From contig NZ_CP094264.1 in NCBI RefSeq assembly GCF_023614235.1, forward strand, positions 620,001 to 684,000: a stretch of 64,000 nt of DNA. The letters run 5' to 3'. Every line of letters begins with the position of its first letter. The first letter of the stretch is position 1. Positions 52,256-61,414 of the stretch are shown piece after piece. The position numbers were made by a program, and so were the translations under genes. The notes beneath the pieces are model-generated. The model did not search any database. It worked only from the letters and a program-made list of their open reading frames with translations, and was not told the DNA's origin. This DNA comes from Streptomyces sp. MRC013 (lineage in GTDB: Bacteria; Actinomycetota; Actinomycetes; Streptomycetales; Streptomycetaceae).

Positions 52256-53975
52256 GCCAGATCCAGCCCCCGGACCCCGTCGCGGAGGCCGACCGGGCCG
52301 CCGCCGACAACCTGCTGCGCTGCTGGGTGCGGGAGACCGGGGTGGAGCGGCCCGCCGGCGACGTGCTGCGCCTGGAGCTGCCCACGGCCGGTACGGCCGT
52401 CGAGGCGCCCGTCCTGTACTGGTCGCCCGCCGGCTGGCACCGCTTCGGGCCCGCCCGTCTGCCCTCCGGCGCGCCCGCATCCGCCACGGTGCTCGCCGCG
52501 CTGCTCGGCGCCGAGGCCGCGGACGGCGACCCCGAGTCCGTCACCGACCTGACCGGCCGCGTCAGCGACTCCGTGCGCCGGGTCGCCGGGTTCCTCCGGG
52601 CGCGGGCCGCCGCGCCCGACGACCCGACCGGCACCACGCCGTTCCTCGCCGCCGAGCAGGCCCTCCTCACCGGGCACCCGCTGCACCCGACGCCCAAGAG
52701 CCGCGAGGGGCTCACCGAGGCGGAGGCCGCCCGGTACTCCCCCGAGACCCGCGGCTCCTTCCCGCTGCACTGGTTCGCCGCGGACCCGTCCGTCGTCAGC
52801 TCCGACTCCTCCCTCGACCGGAGTGCCGAGGACCTCCTCGCCACCTTCGCCGGGGACGGCCTCGCGCGGCCCGGGGGCACGGTCCTGGTCCCCGCCCACC
52901 CGTGGCAGGCGCAGGACGCCGTCCACCGGCCCGCCGTACGGGCCCTCCTCGACGCGGGCCTGCTGCACGACCTCGGCCCGGCCGGCCCCGACTGGTCGCC
53001 CACCTCCTCGGTCCGGACGCTGTACCGGGCCGACGCGGCCGTGATGCTGAAGTTCTCCCTCGGGCTGCGCATCACCAACTCGCGGCGCGAGAACATGCGG
53101 TCCGAACTGCGCCGGGGCCTCGCCGTGGACCGGCTCCTCACCGCCGGGCTCGCCCGGGCCCTGCACGCCGCGCACCCGGGCTTCGAGATCGTCCGCGACC
53201 CGGCGTGGCTCGCCGTCGACACCGCGCCCGGCGGCGGCGACGGCACCGGCCTCGACGTGGTCGTCCGCGCCAACCCGTTCACCGCGGACGCCGCGGCGCA
53301 GGGCCTGTGCGTCGCCGGGCTGGTCTCCCCCGCCCCGACCTGCCCGGCGGGCGCTCCCGCCTGGCGGTGCTCGTGCACTCCCTCGCCGAGCGGACCGGCC
53401 GGCCCGCCGCCGAGGTCGGCGAGGAGTGGTTCGCCCGCTACGCCGAACGGGTCGTGGGCCCCGTCCTGTGGCTGTACGCCGTGTACGGGCTGGGCCTGGA
53501 GGCGCACCAGCAGAACACCCTCGCCGTCCTCGACGACGAGGGCTGGCCCTCCGGCGGCCGGTACCGCGACAACCAGGGCTACTACTTCTCCCCCGCCCGC
53601 AGCGACGCCCTGTACGGGTGGGTGCCGGGCGTCGGCAGGGACCTCGGCACGTACGTCGCCGACGAGGTCATCGACGAGCGGCTGGCCTACTACGTCGGCG
53701 TCAACAACCTGCTCGGCCTCGCCGGCGCGCTCGGCTCCCAGGGCCTCGCCGACGAGACGCGGTTGCTCGGCCTCGCCGGCCGGTTCCTCGCCGCGGCCGC
53801 CGCCGAGCACGGCGACCGGCTGCGGCTGGCCTCGCTGCTGCGGGACGGGCCGACGCTGCGCTGCAAGGCGAACCTGCTGACGCGGGTGCGCGGCATGGAC
53901 GAGCTGACCGGCCCGCTGGAGGCGCAGTCGGTGTACGTGGACATCCCCAACCCCCTGGCGGGAGCGGGCAGGTGA
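52252..53975 (+). CDS. IucA/IucC family NIS siderophore synthetase, RhbC-like (one-base frameshift)
   Basis: NRPS-independent siderophore synthetase that uses ATP to join a carboxylate (citrate) to an N-acetyl-N-hydroxydiamine. HPLHPTPKSREGLTEAEAAR is the family substrate/ATP motif (H-P-x-H-P-x-x-K-x-R-x-G), LVPAHPWQAQDAVHRPA the central H-P-W-Q, and SSVRTLYRADAAVMLKFSLG with LRITNSRRENMRSELRRG the ATP/Mg site. The frame breaks after LCVAGLVSP; LAVLVHSLAERTGRPAAEVG, EAHQQNTLAVLDDEG and YRDNQGYYFS follow in the next frame to 53975. One missing C in the run at 53327-53331 explains it; corrected length is about 574. ATG at 52252 (ATGA overlap). Confidence 0.88.
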
Positions 53976-54523
53976 CGGGCGGGAACCTCGTCGTCACCGG
54001 GACGCTGGCGGAGGCGGGCGCGTTCACGCTGCGCGCGGTCGACCCGGCCGCCGACGCGGGACTGGTCCACGCGTGGATGAACGACCCGGAGGTGGCCGAG
54101 TACTGGGAGATGGCGCAGCCGGAGGAGCGGATCGCCGCCTACCTGCGGGAGCAGGTGGCCAGCGCCCACTCCACCCCGTACATCGGCTGCGTCGGCGGCA
54201 CCCCGATGAGCTACTGGGAGCTGTACCGGGCCGACCTGGACCCGCTGCGCCACCACTACCCGGCGCGGCCCCGCGACGCCGGCGTGCACCTGCTGCTCGG
54301 CCCGTCCGGGTACCGGGGCCGGGGGCTCGGCGCGGCGCTGCTGCGGGCCGTCTCCGACTGGCTGCTGCGCACCGACCCGTACGCCGAGCGCGTCGTCGCG
54401 GAGCCGGACGTCCGCAACGAGCGGTCCGTGCGGGCCTTCGAACGGGCCGGGTTCCGGCTGGTCCGGCGGATCGACCTGCCGGCGAAGCGGGCGGCGCTCA
54501 TGGTCCGCGAGCGCACGGCATGA
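53972..54523 (+). CDS. GNAT siderophore N-acetyltransferase (IucB/RhbD family)
   Basis: 183-residue acetyltransferase that acylates the hydroxylamine to the hydroxamate. AGAFTLRAVDPAADAGLVHA with WMNDPEVAEYWEMAQPEER is the characteristic start of IucB/AlcB-like enzymes; YIGCVGGTPMSYWELYRADL is the substrate region and LLLGPSGYRGRGLGAALLRA contains the acetyl-CoA loop (Y-R-G-R-G-L-G). The end VVAEPDVRNERSVRAFERAG and FRLVRRIDLPAKRAALM is conserved. GTG at 53972 overlaps the synthetase stop and the stop overlaps the exporter start. The acyl group is presumably acetyl, as in rhizobactin and schizokinen, but chain length cannot be read from sequence. Confidence 0.92.
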   Translation: MTGGNLVVTGTLAEAGAFTLRAVDPAADAGLVHAWMNDPEVAEYWEMAQPEERIAAYLREQVASAHSTPYIGCVGGTPMSYWELYRADLDPLRHHYPARPRDAGVHLLLGPSGYRGRGLGAALLRAVSDWLLRTDPYAERVVAEPDVRNERSVRAFERAGFRLVRRIDLPAKRAALMVRERTA

Positions 54524-55815
54524 CGGAGGGGCGCGGCCGCCCGGTGCTGCTGGCGGCGGCCGGACTGCACATGGTGACCCAGTCGGCGCTCGCCCCGTTC
54601 TACCCGGCGCTGTTCCGCGCCGCGTACGGGGTGGAGGCGCTGGCCGCGACCGGGCTCTTCCTGGTGCTGTGCCAGGCGTCGGCGGTCGTCGCCCTGCCCC
54701 TGTGGGGCCGGGCGAGCCACCGGGTGCCGCTGGCCCGGCTGGTGACGGCCGGGCAGTCGGCGGCGGTGCTGCTGGCCGCGGCCCTGGTCCTCGCACCCTC
54801 GTACGCGGTGTTCACCGGGGTGTCCGTGCTGCTCGTCGCCGCGAAGGCGGTCGTCCTGCTGGCGTACCCGGGGCTCGCCCGGAGCCATCCGCGCGGGGTG
54901 CTGCCCGGCGTCGTGCAGTACGTGGCGGTCCTGCACGCCGCGTCGGTCGCGGCGACCCTGCTGGGCGGGGCCGTCGTGTCCGTGCCCGAGCCGCGGTCGG
55001 CGCTGCCGCTGCTGGCGCTGCTGGAGGCGGTGCTGCTCGCGGCCTGCCTGCGGGTGCTGCGGCCCGGGGCCGGCGCGCCGGCCGGCGGCGGTGGCGCCCC
55101 CGGGGCCGGCCCGGCCGTCGGCGGCGGGGTGTGGCGGCTGGCCGTGTACGTGCTGCTGACGGCGGTCGCCGTCTACGCGGCGCGGCCGTACTTCACCGCG
55201 TACGCCACCGGCTCGGGCGCGTCGGCCGCCACGGCGGCGGTGCTGTTCCTGCTGCCCCACCTCGCCGTGCTGGCGCTGCTGCCCGCCGCCGCGCGGCTGC
55301 GGGGGCGGCTGGGAGGGCGGCTGCTGCGGTACGGGATGCTCGTCGCCGCGGCGGGGCTCGCCGCGCAGGCGGCGGTCACCGAGCCGGGCTGGCTGGCCGT
55401 GGCGCGGCTGGTGTTCGGGGCCGGGCTGGCGCTGGGCCAGGTCGCCCTGGACGAGCGGGTGGTCGCCGCCAGCGGGTCGGGGGCGGCGTACAGCGTCGTC
55501 GCCGTGGGACAGACGGCGGGGCTGCTGCTCGCGCCGCTCGTCGCCACCGGCGCGGCGGCCGCGGCCCTGTGGGCGCCCCTCCTCGTCGGGGGCGCGCTGC
55601 TGTGCGCCCTGGCGCTGGCGGCCCCCGCGCCGCCGGCGGGGGCCGCCGCCCGGGGCGCGCTCCGTCCCCCGCCCGCCGTTCCCCGCGTCCCGCCCCCGCG
55701 CCGGCGCCCGCCGGACCGGCCCGCGGAGCCGAAGGGGCACGCGTTCGCCCTGCCGGCGCCCGCCCACCGCGCCCCGGAGGCGGAACGAGCCGGAGAAGAA
55801 GGAGCCCTGCCATGA
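54520..55815 (+). CDS. MFS-type transporter, probable siderophore exporter
   Basis: 431-residue polytopic membrane protein of the major facilitator type, with about eleven to twelve hydrophobic segments starting LLAAAGLHMVTQSALAPFYP. The loop between helices 2 and 3 reads LPLWGRASHRVPLARL, a degenerate MFS motif A. Helices such as LLAAALVLAPSYAVFTGVSV, LYVLLTAVAVYAARPYF-like and VVAVGQTAGLLLAPLVATGA follow. The last ~65 residues are a Pro/Ala/Arg-rich cytoplasmic tail. Position in the middle of the biosynthetic operon, coupled by ATGA overlaps on both sides, indicates export of the finished siderophore. Confidence 0.85.
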   Translation: MTEGRGRPVLLAAAGLHMVTQSALAPFYPALFRAAYGVEALAATGLFLVLCQASAVVALPLWGRASHRVPLARLVTAGQSAAVLLAAALVLAPSYAVFTGVSVLLVAAKAVVLLAYPGLARSHPRGVLPGVVQYVAVLHAASVAATLLGGAVVSVPEPRSALPLLALLEAVLLAACLRVLRPGAGAPAGGGGAPGAGPAVGGGVWRLAVYVLLTAVAVYAARPYFTAYATGSGASAATAAVLFLLPHLAVLALLPAAARLRGRLGGRLLRYGMLVAAAGLAAQAAVTEPGWLAVARLVFGAGLALGQVALDERVVAASGSGAAYSVVAVGQTAGLLLAPLVATGAAAAALWAPLLVGGALLCALALAAPAPPAGAAARGALRPPPAVPRVPPPRRRPPDRPAEPKGHAFALPAPAHRAPEAERAGEEGALP

Positions 55816-57349
55816 CGATGACCGGTGGCGCACCGTCCGCCCCCGCCCCGCCGTTCCCGGGGCCCGTCCTGCTGGCCGCCCTCCCCCGCGGGGCTCGACG
55901 AGGTGGGGCGGCTGGTGCGCGGCATCCTCCGGGAGTGCGCCGACGGGCTGCGCGGGCGCGGGGGGGCCGCTGCCGGCGCTCGCCCCGGAGGGCCTGACCG
56001 CGCTGGTCGACGCGCAGTTCCCCGAAGGGGTCGTACCGCGCGCCGGGACCGGGCCGGAGGCCGTGCTGGCGCTCGCCCGGGCCTGCGCGGAGGGCACGGT
56101 GGACCTCGCCGACCCGCGCGCCGCGGCGCACCTCCAGCCGCCGTCGCTGGCCGTCGCCGCGGCGGCCGACGTCCTGGCGGGGGTCTTCAACGCCTCCGTC
56201 GACACGTGGGACTCCGGCCCCTACGCCGTCGAGATCGAGCGGCGGCTGGTGAAGGGCGTCTGTGGGCTCGTCGGATACGGGCCCGGCTCGGGCGGGGTCC
56301 TCACCTCCGGCGGCAGCGCCTCCAACCTCCAGGCGCTGCTCGTCGCCCGCGACGCGGCGGCGGCCAAGTCGCGGGACGTGCGCACCGCCGGCCTGGCCGG
56401 CTTCGGGCGGCGGCCGCTGGTGTTCTGCTCGGAGCTGGCGCACTTCTCCGTCGCCCGGGCCTGCGCCGTCCTGGGCCTCGGGGAGGGCGCGGTGCGGGCC
56501 GTGCCCGTCGACGGACACCACCGGATGCGGCCCGGGGCGCTGGACGCGGCGCTGCGCCGGGCCGACCCGGACGCGTGGCTGCCCGTCGCGGTGGTCGCCA
56601 CCGCGGGGACCACCGACTACGGCTCGGTGGACCCCCTGCCGGAGGTCGCCGCGGTCGCCCGGGAGCACGGCGTGCGGCTGCACGTGGACGCCGCCTACGG
56701 GTGCGGCGCGCTGTTCTCGGACCGGCTGCGGCCGCTGCTGGAGGGGATCGAGGAGGCCGACACGGTCACCCTGGACCTGCACAAGACGGCCTGGCAGCCG
56801 GCCGCCGCGAGCCTCCTGCTCGCCCGCGACGCGGCGGACTTCGCGCCGGTGACCGGGGGGCGGGTCGCCTACCTCGACCCGGACGACGACGGTGAGGCCG
56901 GGTACGACGGGCTGCTCGGCCTGTCGCTGCAGACCACCCGCCGCGCCGACGCGCTGAAGGTCGCGGCGACGTTCCTGGCGCTGGGCACCGACGGGATAGG
57001 GGCGATGCTGGAGGCCTGCCACGACCTGGCCCGGCACGCCGAGCGGGCCGTGGCGGCGCACCCCCGGCTGTCGCTGACCGCCGGGGCGACGCTGTCGACG
57101 GTCGTCTTCCGGTACGCCGCCCGCGACCCGGCCGCGTCCGACCGCGTCAACGGCGCGCTCCGCCGCCGCCTGCTGCGCACCGGCACCGCGCTGGTCGGCC
57201 GGACCGAGGCGCCCGGCGGCGACGGCCGCCCGGCCGTCCACCTCAAGCTCACCCTGCTGAACCCGCGGGCCCGTACCGCGGACGTGGACGGCCTGCTCGA
57301 CGCGGTCGTCCGGGCGGGCCGGGCCGTCGAGGAGGGGAGCACCGGATGA
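55812..57349 (+). CDS. Second PLP-dependent group II decarboxylase (two one-base frameshifts)
   Basis: Paralogue of the decarboxylase at 49241. ATG at 55812 (ATGA overlap). Frame changes after LLAALP, where a C-run at 55883-55887 has one base too many, and again after LRGRG, where seven Gs at 55960-55966 should be six; with both removed the protein is about 511 residues and reads GLDEVGRLVRGILRECADG then LPALAPEGLTALVDAQFPEG. LTSGGSASNLQALLVARDAA, VVATAGTTDYGSVDPLPEVA and the PLP lysine in VTLDLHKTAWQPAAASLLLA are intact. The LDLHKTAWQP context is closer to DesA-type lysine decarboxylases than the first copy's FDLHKLGWQP, so a second diamine (cadaverine or diaminopropane) may enter the siderophore. 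Confidence 0.85.
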
Positions 57350-57420
57350 AGCACCGCCGAGCGGAGCGGCACAAGGGCCGGAGGAAGAGCCGGCGCCCAC
57401 ACGAGAAAGGCATCGACCGC

Positions 57421-59223
57421 ATGACCGAGGACCACCCCGTGCCCGAAATCGCCGACGTGTCACCGGAGTCGTGGCGGGAGGCGAACCGCAGGCTCCTCGC
57501 CAAGGCGCTCTCCGAGTTCGCCTTCGAGGAGCTGGTCGAGCCGCTGGAGCTGGAGGAGGGGGGCCGGTTCCGGATAGACCTGGACAGCGGGGTCTCGTAC
57601 GCGTTCTCCGCCACGCGCGGCGCACTCGGTTCCTGGCGGGTCGCCGGGGACTCCGTGACGCGCGGCGCGGCGGGGCTCCTCGGCAACGAGATCGAGACGC
57701 CCGCCTGGGACGTGCAGCGGTTCCTCGTGGACTGCGCGGGCACCATCGGGACCGACGCGCCGACCCTCGGCATGTACCTGACGGAGTTGTCGGCGACCCT
57801 CGCCGCCGACGCGGCGCGCATCGAGCACGGCGGGTGGACGGCGGCCGAACTGCGCGGGCTGGACCACGCCGAGCTGGAGTGCGCCATGACGGGCCATCCG
57901 ACGCTCGTCGCCAACAAGGGCCGCGTCGGCTTCTCCGCGAGCGACGTGCGGGCGTACGCGCCGGAGTCGCGGCGGCCGGTCGCCCTGGAGTGGATCGCCG
58001 TGCACCGGGGGCTCGCCGAGTTCCGGGGCACGCCGGGGCTGAGCGAACGGGCGGTCGTCGCCCACGAGCTGGACGAGGGCACCGCCGCCGCGTTCCGCGC
58101 CCGGATCGAGGCGGCCGGCTGCGACCCCGACGCGTACGTGTGGATGCCCGTCCACCCCTGGCAGTGGGACCACGCCGTACAGGTGCTGTTCGCCGGCGAG
58201 GTCGCCCAGCGGCGGATCGTGCCGCTCGGCCGGAGCGCCGACGCGTACCTGCCGCAGCAGTCGGTGCGGACCATGACGAACGTGTCGGAGCGGGGCCGGT
58301 ACGACGTCAAGCTCCCCCTGAAGATCGTCAACACGCTGATCTGGCGCGGCATCCCGCCGCACTGCACGCAGGGGGCGCCGCTCACCACGCAGTGGCTGAC
58401 GGGCCTGCTCGGCCGGGACGGGCTGCTCCGCGACGAGCTGCGGACGGTGTTCCTCGGCGAGGTCGCGTCGGTGACGGTCCGCCACCCGTACCTGGACGGG
58501 GTGCCGGAGATGCCGTACCAGCACCTGGAGACGCTCGGCTGCATCTGGCGGGAGCCGGTGGAGTCGCGGCGGGACGAGGGCGAGCGGGTCCGCACCTTCG
58601 CGTCGCTGCTGTACGTGGACGGGCAGGGCACGTCGTTCGCGGCGGAGCTGGCCCGCGCCTCGGGGCTGCCCGCCGAGGAGTGGCTGTCGCGGCTCTTCGA
58701 GACGGTGACGCACCCGGTGCTGCACGTGATGTACACGTACGGCATCACCTTCAACCCGCACGGCCAGAACACGCTGATCGGGTACGACGCCGACGAGGTG
58801 CCGCGGCGGCTGTTCCTGAAGGACTTCGTGGACGACGTGTCCGTGTCGCACACCCCGGTCCCGGAGCGCGGGCCCGAGCCGGACGGCCACGACCACGTAC
58901 TGCCCCGCAAGAGCCCGGTCGTCATCCGCCAGCACGTGGTGGACCAGCTGCTGCTGGGCCACTTCCGGTACCTGGCGCCGCTCGCCGCCGAGCAGTTGGG
59001 CGTCCCCGAGGAGCGGTTCTGGCGGCTGGTGCGGCGGGCCGTCGTGTCGTACCAGGAGCGGTTCCCGGAGAAGAAGGACCGGTACGCCGAGTACGACATG
59101 CTCGCGGAGGAGTTCCCGCGCTACCCGTTCAACACCGACCGGCTCGTCGTCACCCGCTACGTCGACCGGGCGCTGCGGCACGCGCTGCGCCCCAACGGCA
59201 CCGTCCCCAACCCGCTGTCGTGA
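57421..59223 (+). CDS. IucA/IucC family NIS siderophore synthetase, IucC/DesD/RhbF-like
   Basis: Second NIS synthetase, 600 residues, expected to perform the final amide bond to the citrate mono-amide. WREANRRLLAKALSEFAFEE is the usual start; GHPTLVANKGRVGFSASDVR is the H-P-x-x-x-x-K-x-R-x-G motif; YVWMPVHPWQWDHAVQVLFA the H-P-W-Q; QSVRTMTNVSERGRYDVKLP with LKIVNTLIWRGIP the ATP/Mg site; HVMYTYGITFNPHGQNTLIG the catalytic end. The ATG at 57421 (AGAAAGG upstream) gives the family-typical N-terminus; an ATG at 57346 overlapping the decarboxylase stop, with GAGGAGGGG, would add 25 basic residues and is a real alternative. No frame break. GTGA overlap with the ATPase gene. Confidence 0.92.
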   Translation: MTEDHPVPEIADVSPESWREANRRLLAKALSEFAFEELVEPLELEEGGRFRIDLDSGVSYAFSATRGALGSWRVAGDSVTRGAAGLLGNEIETPAWDVQRFLVDCAGTIGTDAPTLGMYLTELSATLAADAARIEHGGWTAAELRGLDHAELECAMTGHPTLVANKGRVGFSASDVRAYAPESRRPVALEWIAVHRGLAEFRGTPGLSERAVVAHELDEGTAAAFRARIEAAGCDPDAYVWMPVHPWQWDHAVQVLFAGEVAQRRIVPLGRSADAYLPQQSVRTMTNVSERGRYDVKLPLKIVNTLIWRGIPPHCTQGAPLTTQWLTGLLGRDGLLRDELRTVFLGEVASVTVRHPYLDGVPEMPYQHLETLGCIWREPVESRRDEGERVRTFASLLYVDGQGTSFAAELARASGLPAEEWLSRLFETVTHPVLHVMYTYGITFNPHGQNTLIGYDADEVPRRLFLKDFVDDVSVSHTPVPERGPEPDGHDHVLPRKSPVVIRQHVVDQLLLGHFRYLAPLAAEQLGVPEERFWRLVRRAVVSYQERFPEKKDRYAEYDMLAEEFPRYPFNTDRLVVTRYVDRALRHALRPNGTVPNPLS

Positions 59224-60026
59224 GCGTGGGGATCAGCGCGCGGGAGCTCACCCTGGGCCACGGGGGCGAGCCGGTCGCGCGGGGCATCGACGTCACGCCG
59301 GCACCCGGCGCGGTCACCGCGCTCATCGGTCCGAACGGCTCGGGCAAGTCCACGCTGCTGCGGGCGCTGGCCCGGCTGCACGTCCCGGACGGGGGCCGGA
59401 TCGTGCTGGACGGGCGGGACCTGGCGGAGTACCGGCCGCGTGAGCTGGCCCGCAAGCTCAGCTTCCTGACGCAGTCGCCGGTCGTGCCCGCCGGGGTGAC
59501 CGTGGAGGAGCTGGTGGCCTACGGCCGCCACCCCCACCAGGGCCTGCTGGCGCGGGGCGGGGGCGACGAGGACCGGGAGGCGGTCTCCTGGGCGCTGGAC
59601 GCCACGAACCTGCGGCCGCTGGCCGAGCGCACCCTGGACCGGCTGTCCGGGGGTGAGCGGCAGCGGGTGTGGATCGCGATGGCGCTGGCCCAGCGGACCG
59701 GGCTGCTGCTGCTCGACGAGCCGACGACGTACCTCGACATCCGCTACCAGATCGAGGTGCTGCGGCTGGTGCGGCGGCTGGCCGACGAGCACGGCATCAC
59801 CGTGGTGGTGGTGCTGCACGAGCTGAACCAGGCCGCCGCGTTCTCCGACGCGGTGGTCGTGCTGGCCGGGGGCCGGATCGTCGCGTCCGGGCCGCCCGCG
59901 GAGGCGCTGACGGAGGAGACCGTCCGCACCGCCTTCCGGATCGACACGACCGTCGTCCTCGACCCCCGCACGGGTGTGCCGACCTGCCTGCCGACGTGGC
60001 GCGAGCCGTCGCCGGCGGCCGGCTGA
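59220..60026 (+). CDS. FecE/FepC-type iron-siderophore ABC transporter ATPase
   Basis: 268-residue ATPase energising ferric-siderophore uptake. Walker A GPNGSGKSTLLRAL near residue 40, Q-loop SFLTQSPVVPAG, signature LSGGERQRVWIAMAL near 145, Walker B LLLLDEPTTYLDIRYQIEVL near 165, and the H-loop histidine in VVVVLHELNQAAAFSD. The sequence YGRHPHQGLL is characteristic of the iron(III)-siderophore subfamily. GTG at 59220 overlaps the synthetase stop. Its permease partners are not in the window: the next gene is the binding protein, which is cut short. The ATPase would therefore need permeases from elsewhere. Confidence 0.93.
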   Translation: MSVGISARELTLGHGGEPVARGIDVTPAPGAVTALIGPNGSGKSTLLRALARLHVPDGGRIVLDGRDLAEYRPRELARKLSFLTQSPVVPAGVTVEELVAYGRHPHQGLLARGGGDEDREAVSWALDATNLRPLAERTLDRLSGGERQRVWIAMALAQRTGLLLLDEPTTYLDIRYQIEVLRLVRRLADEHGITVVVVLHELNQAAAFSDAVVVLAGGRIVASGPPAEALTEETVRTAFRIDTTVVLDPRTGVPTCLPTWREPSPAAG

Positions 60027-60050
60027 GCCCCGGCCCGCCGCACCAACCGG

Positions 60051-60108
60051 CCCGTACGCCCCGTACGGGTGCCCCGCACCACCCGGCCGTACACCGCGTA
60101 CGGCCGGG
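60051..60108 (+). promoter_or_regulatory. Two consecutive hairpins between the ATPase and binding-protein genes
   Basis: CCCGTAC-GCCCC-GTACGGG (60051-60069) is followed by CCCGGCCGTAC-ACCGC-GTACGGCCGGG (60082-60108, 11 perfect pairs). They sit in the 116-base gap and could terminate or attenuate the long biosynthetic transcript, or stabilise the binding-protein mRNA. Confidence 0.6.
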
Positions 60109-60142
60109 CCGCACCACCGATCGAGCGAAGGAACCCTCGCGT

Positions 60143-60930
60143 ATGCGCACTCCACCACGGGCCCGCACCGGCCTCACCGCCCTGTTCGCCGCCGCGGCGC
60201 TCGCCGTCACCGCCGCCGGCTGCGGCTCCGCCGCCGAGGAGGCGGGCGGCGGCTCCCCCGCGAAGAGCGGGGGAGGCGGTGCGGGCGGCGTCACCGTCTC
60301 CCACCTGAAGGGCACCACCACGCTGAAGGCACCCGCGAAGAAGGTCGTCGCCCTGGAGTGGACGTACGCCGAGGACCTGCTGGCCCTCGGGGTGTCCCCG
60401 GCCGGGGTCGCCGACGTCGGGGGGTACGGCCAGTGGGTCACCGCCGGGCCCCGCTTCGGCGCGGACGTGAAGGACGTCGGCACCCGGCAGGCACCCAGCC
60501 TGGAGACCGTCAAGGCGCTGAAGCCCGACCTGATCATCACCTCCAAGGTGCGTTCCGAGGCCAACTACGAGCAGCTGAACGAGATCGCGCCGACCCTGAT
60601 GTTCGACCCGTACTCCACGGAGAGCGAGTACGAGGAGATGCGGGCCACGCTGAAGACCATCGGCACCGCCGTCGGCAAGCCGGAGGCGGCCGACGCGGCG
60701 CTGAAGGACCTCGACGCGAAGATCGAAGCGGCGAGGCGGAAACTGGCGGCGGGGAAGAGGGACGGCGCGGAGGTGACCGTCGCCCGCGGCTACACCACGG
60801 ACGGCGCCGCCGTCGTGGAGGTCCTCACCGACTCCACCATCCCCGGCGCGCTGCTGCCGCGGCTCGGCCTGAGGAACGCGTGGAAGGGCGAGGCCGACGC
60901 GTACGGCATGAGCAAGGTCGACATCGAGTC
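60143..60930 (+). pseudogene. Iron-siderophore-binding lipoprotein, truncated at a rearrangement breakpoint
   Basis: ATG at 60143 with GAAGGAA. MRTPPRARTGLTALFAAAAL ends in the lipobox AAGC, so the intact protein is a lipid-anchored FecB/FepB-type receptor. VVALEWTYAEDLLALGVSPA, GVADVGGYGQWVTAGPRFG, PSLETVKALKPDLIITSKV and LLPRLGLRNAWKGEADAYGM are typical. After SKVDIE (near residue 262) similarity stops; the last ~65-80 residues of the receptor are missing. The frame happens to stay open to 62614, but that continuation is antisense to other genes and is not protein-like. At about 60926-60932 the sequence passes into an inverted, truncated beta-propeller gene, so this is a rearrangement or a misassembly join. 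Confidence 0.75.
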
Positions 60931-61251
60931 GTCGCGGCGGCTCGCGAAGACCAGCCGGTCGCCGAGGGCGGACGGCTGGACGTCGAAGTGCGCCGGGCCC
61001 GCGCCGAACAGCGGTGCGCTGGTGCTGTCCGTGGTGGCCCCGCCGAGGCTGCGGTGCCGGGTGCCGGCGTACACGACCCGGGTCTCCGCGGCGTCGGTGA
61101 CCCGGGGCCCCGCGGCGTCGGCGGCCCGCAGCCGAGGGGCGGCGCCGCCCTGTCCGGAGGCCGCCGTCACGCCGTACACCGGGAGCAGCAGCAGCAACGA
61201 CGCGCCGAGCCTCCCCAGGCGGTACCGCCCCCCAGGTCCAGCGGCTCCCAT
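60929..61251 (-). pseudogene. N-terminal fragment of a secreted TolB-like beta-propeller protein
   Basis: ATG at 61249-61251 (GAGGGAG upstream) starts MGAAGPGGRYRLGRLGASLL, a signal peptide with VYGVTAASG near the cleavage site. The mature part reads AETRVVYAGTRHRSLGGATT and GPAHFDVQPSALGDRLVFAS, the first blade of a WD40-like/TolB (PD40) propeller, then ends at SRRDD exactly where the inverted siderophore-receptor fragment begins. About 75 residues of what should be a protein of several hundred remain. The two gene fragments are joined tail to tail, each lacking its 3' end. Confidence 0.6.
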
Positions 61252-61414
61252 CACGCTCTCCCTCTCGTCCTGGCCGGGACGCCCCGGTCCAGGCGCGCCC
61301 CGCCCACCCTGCGTCGGCCGGGTGCGGCGCGGCAGGGCGGCGGGGCCAGATCCGGGGAAGTACGCGGTGTGCTTCCGGGCAGCGCCGGTTCCCGGCCGCC
61401 GTCGGCGCGGCCCG

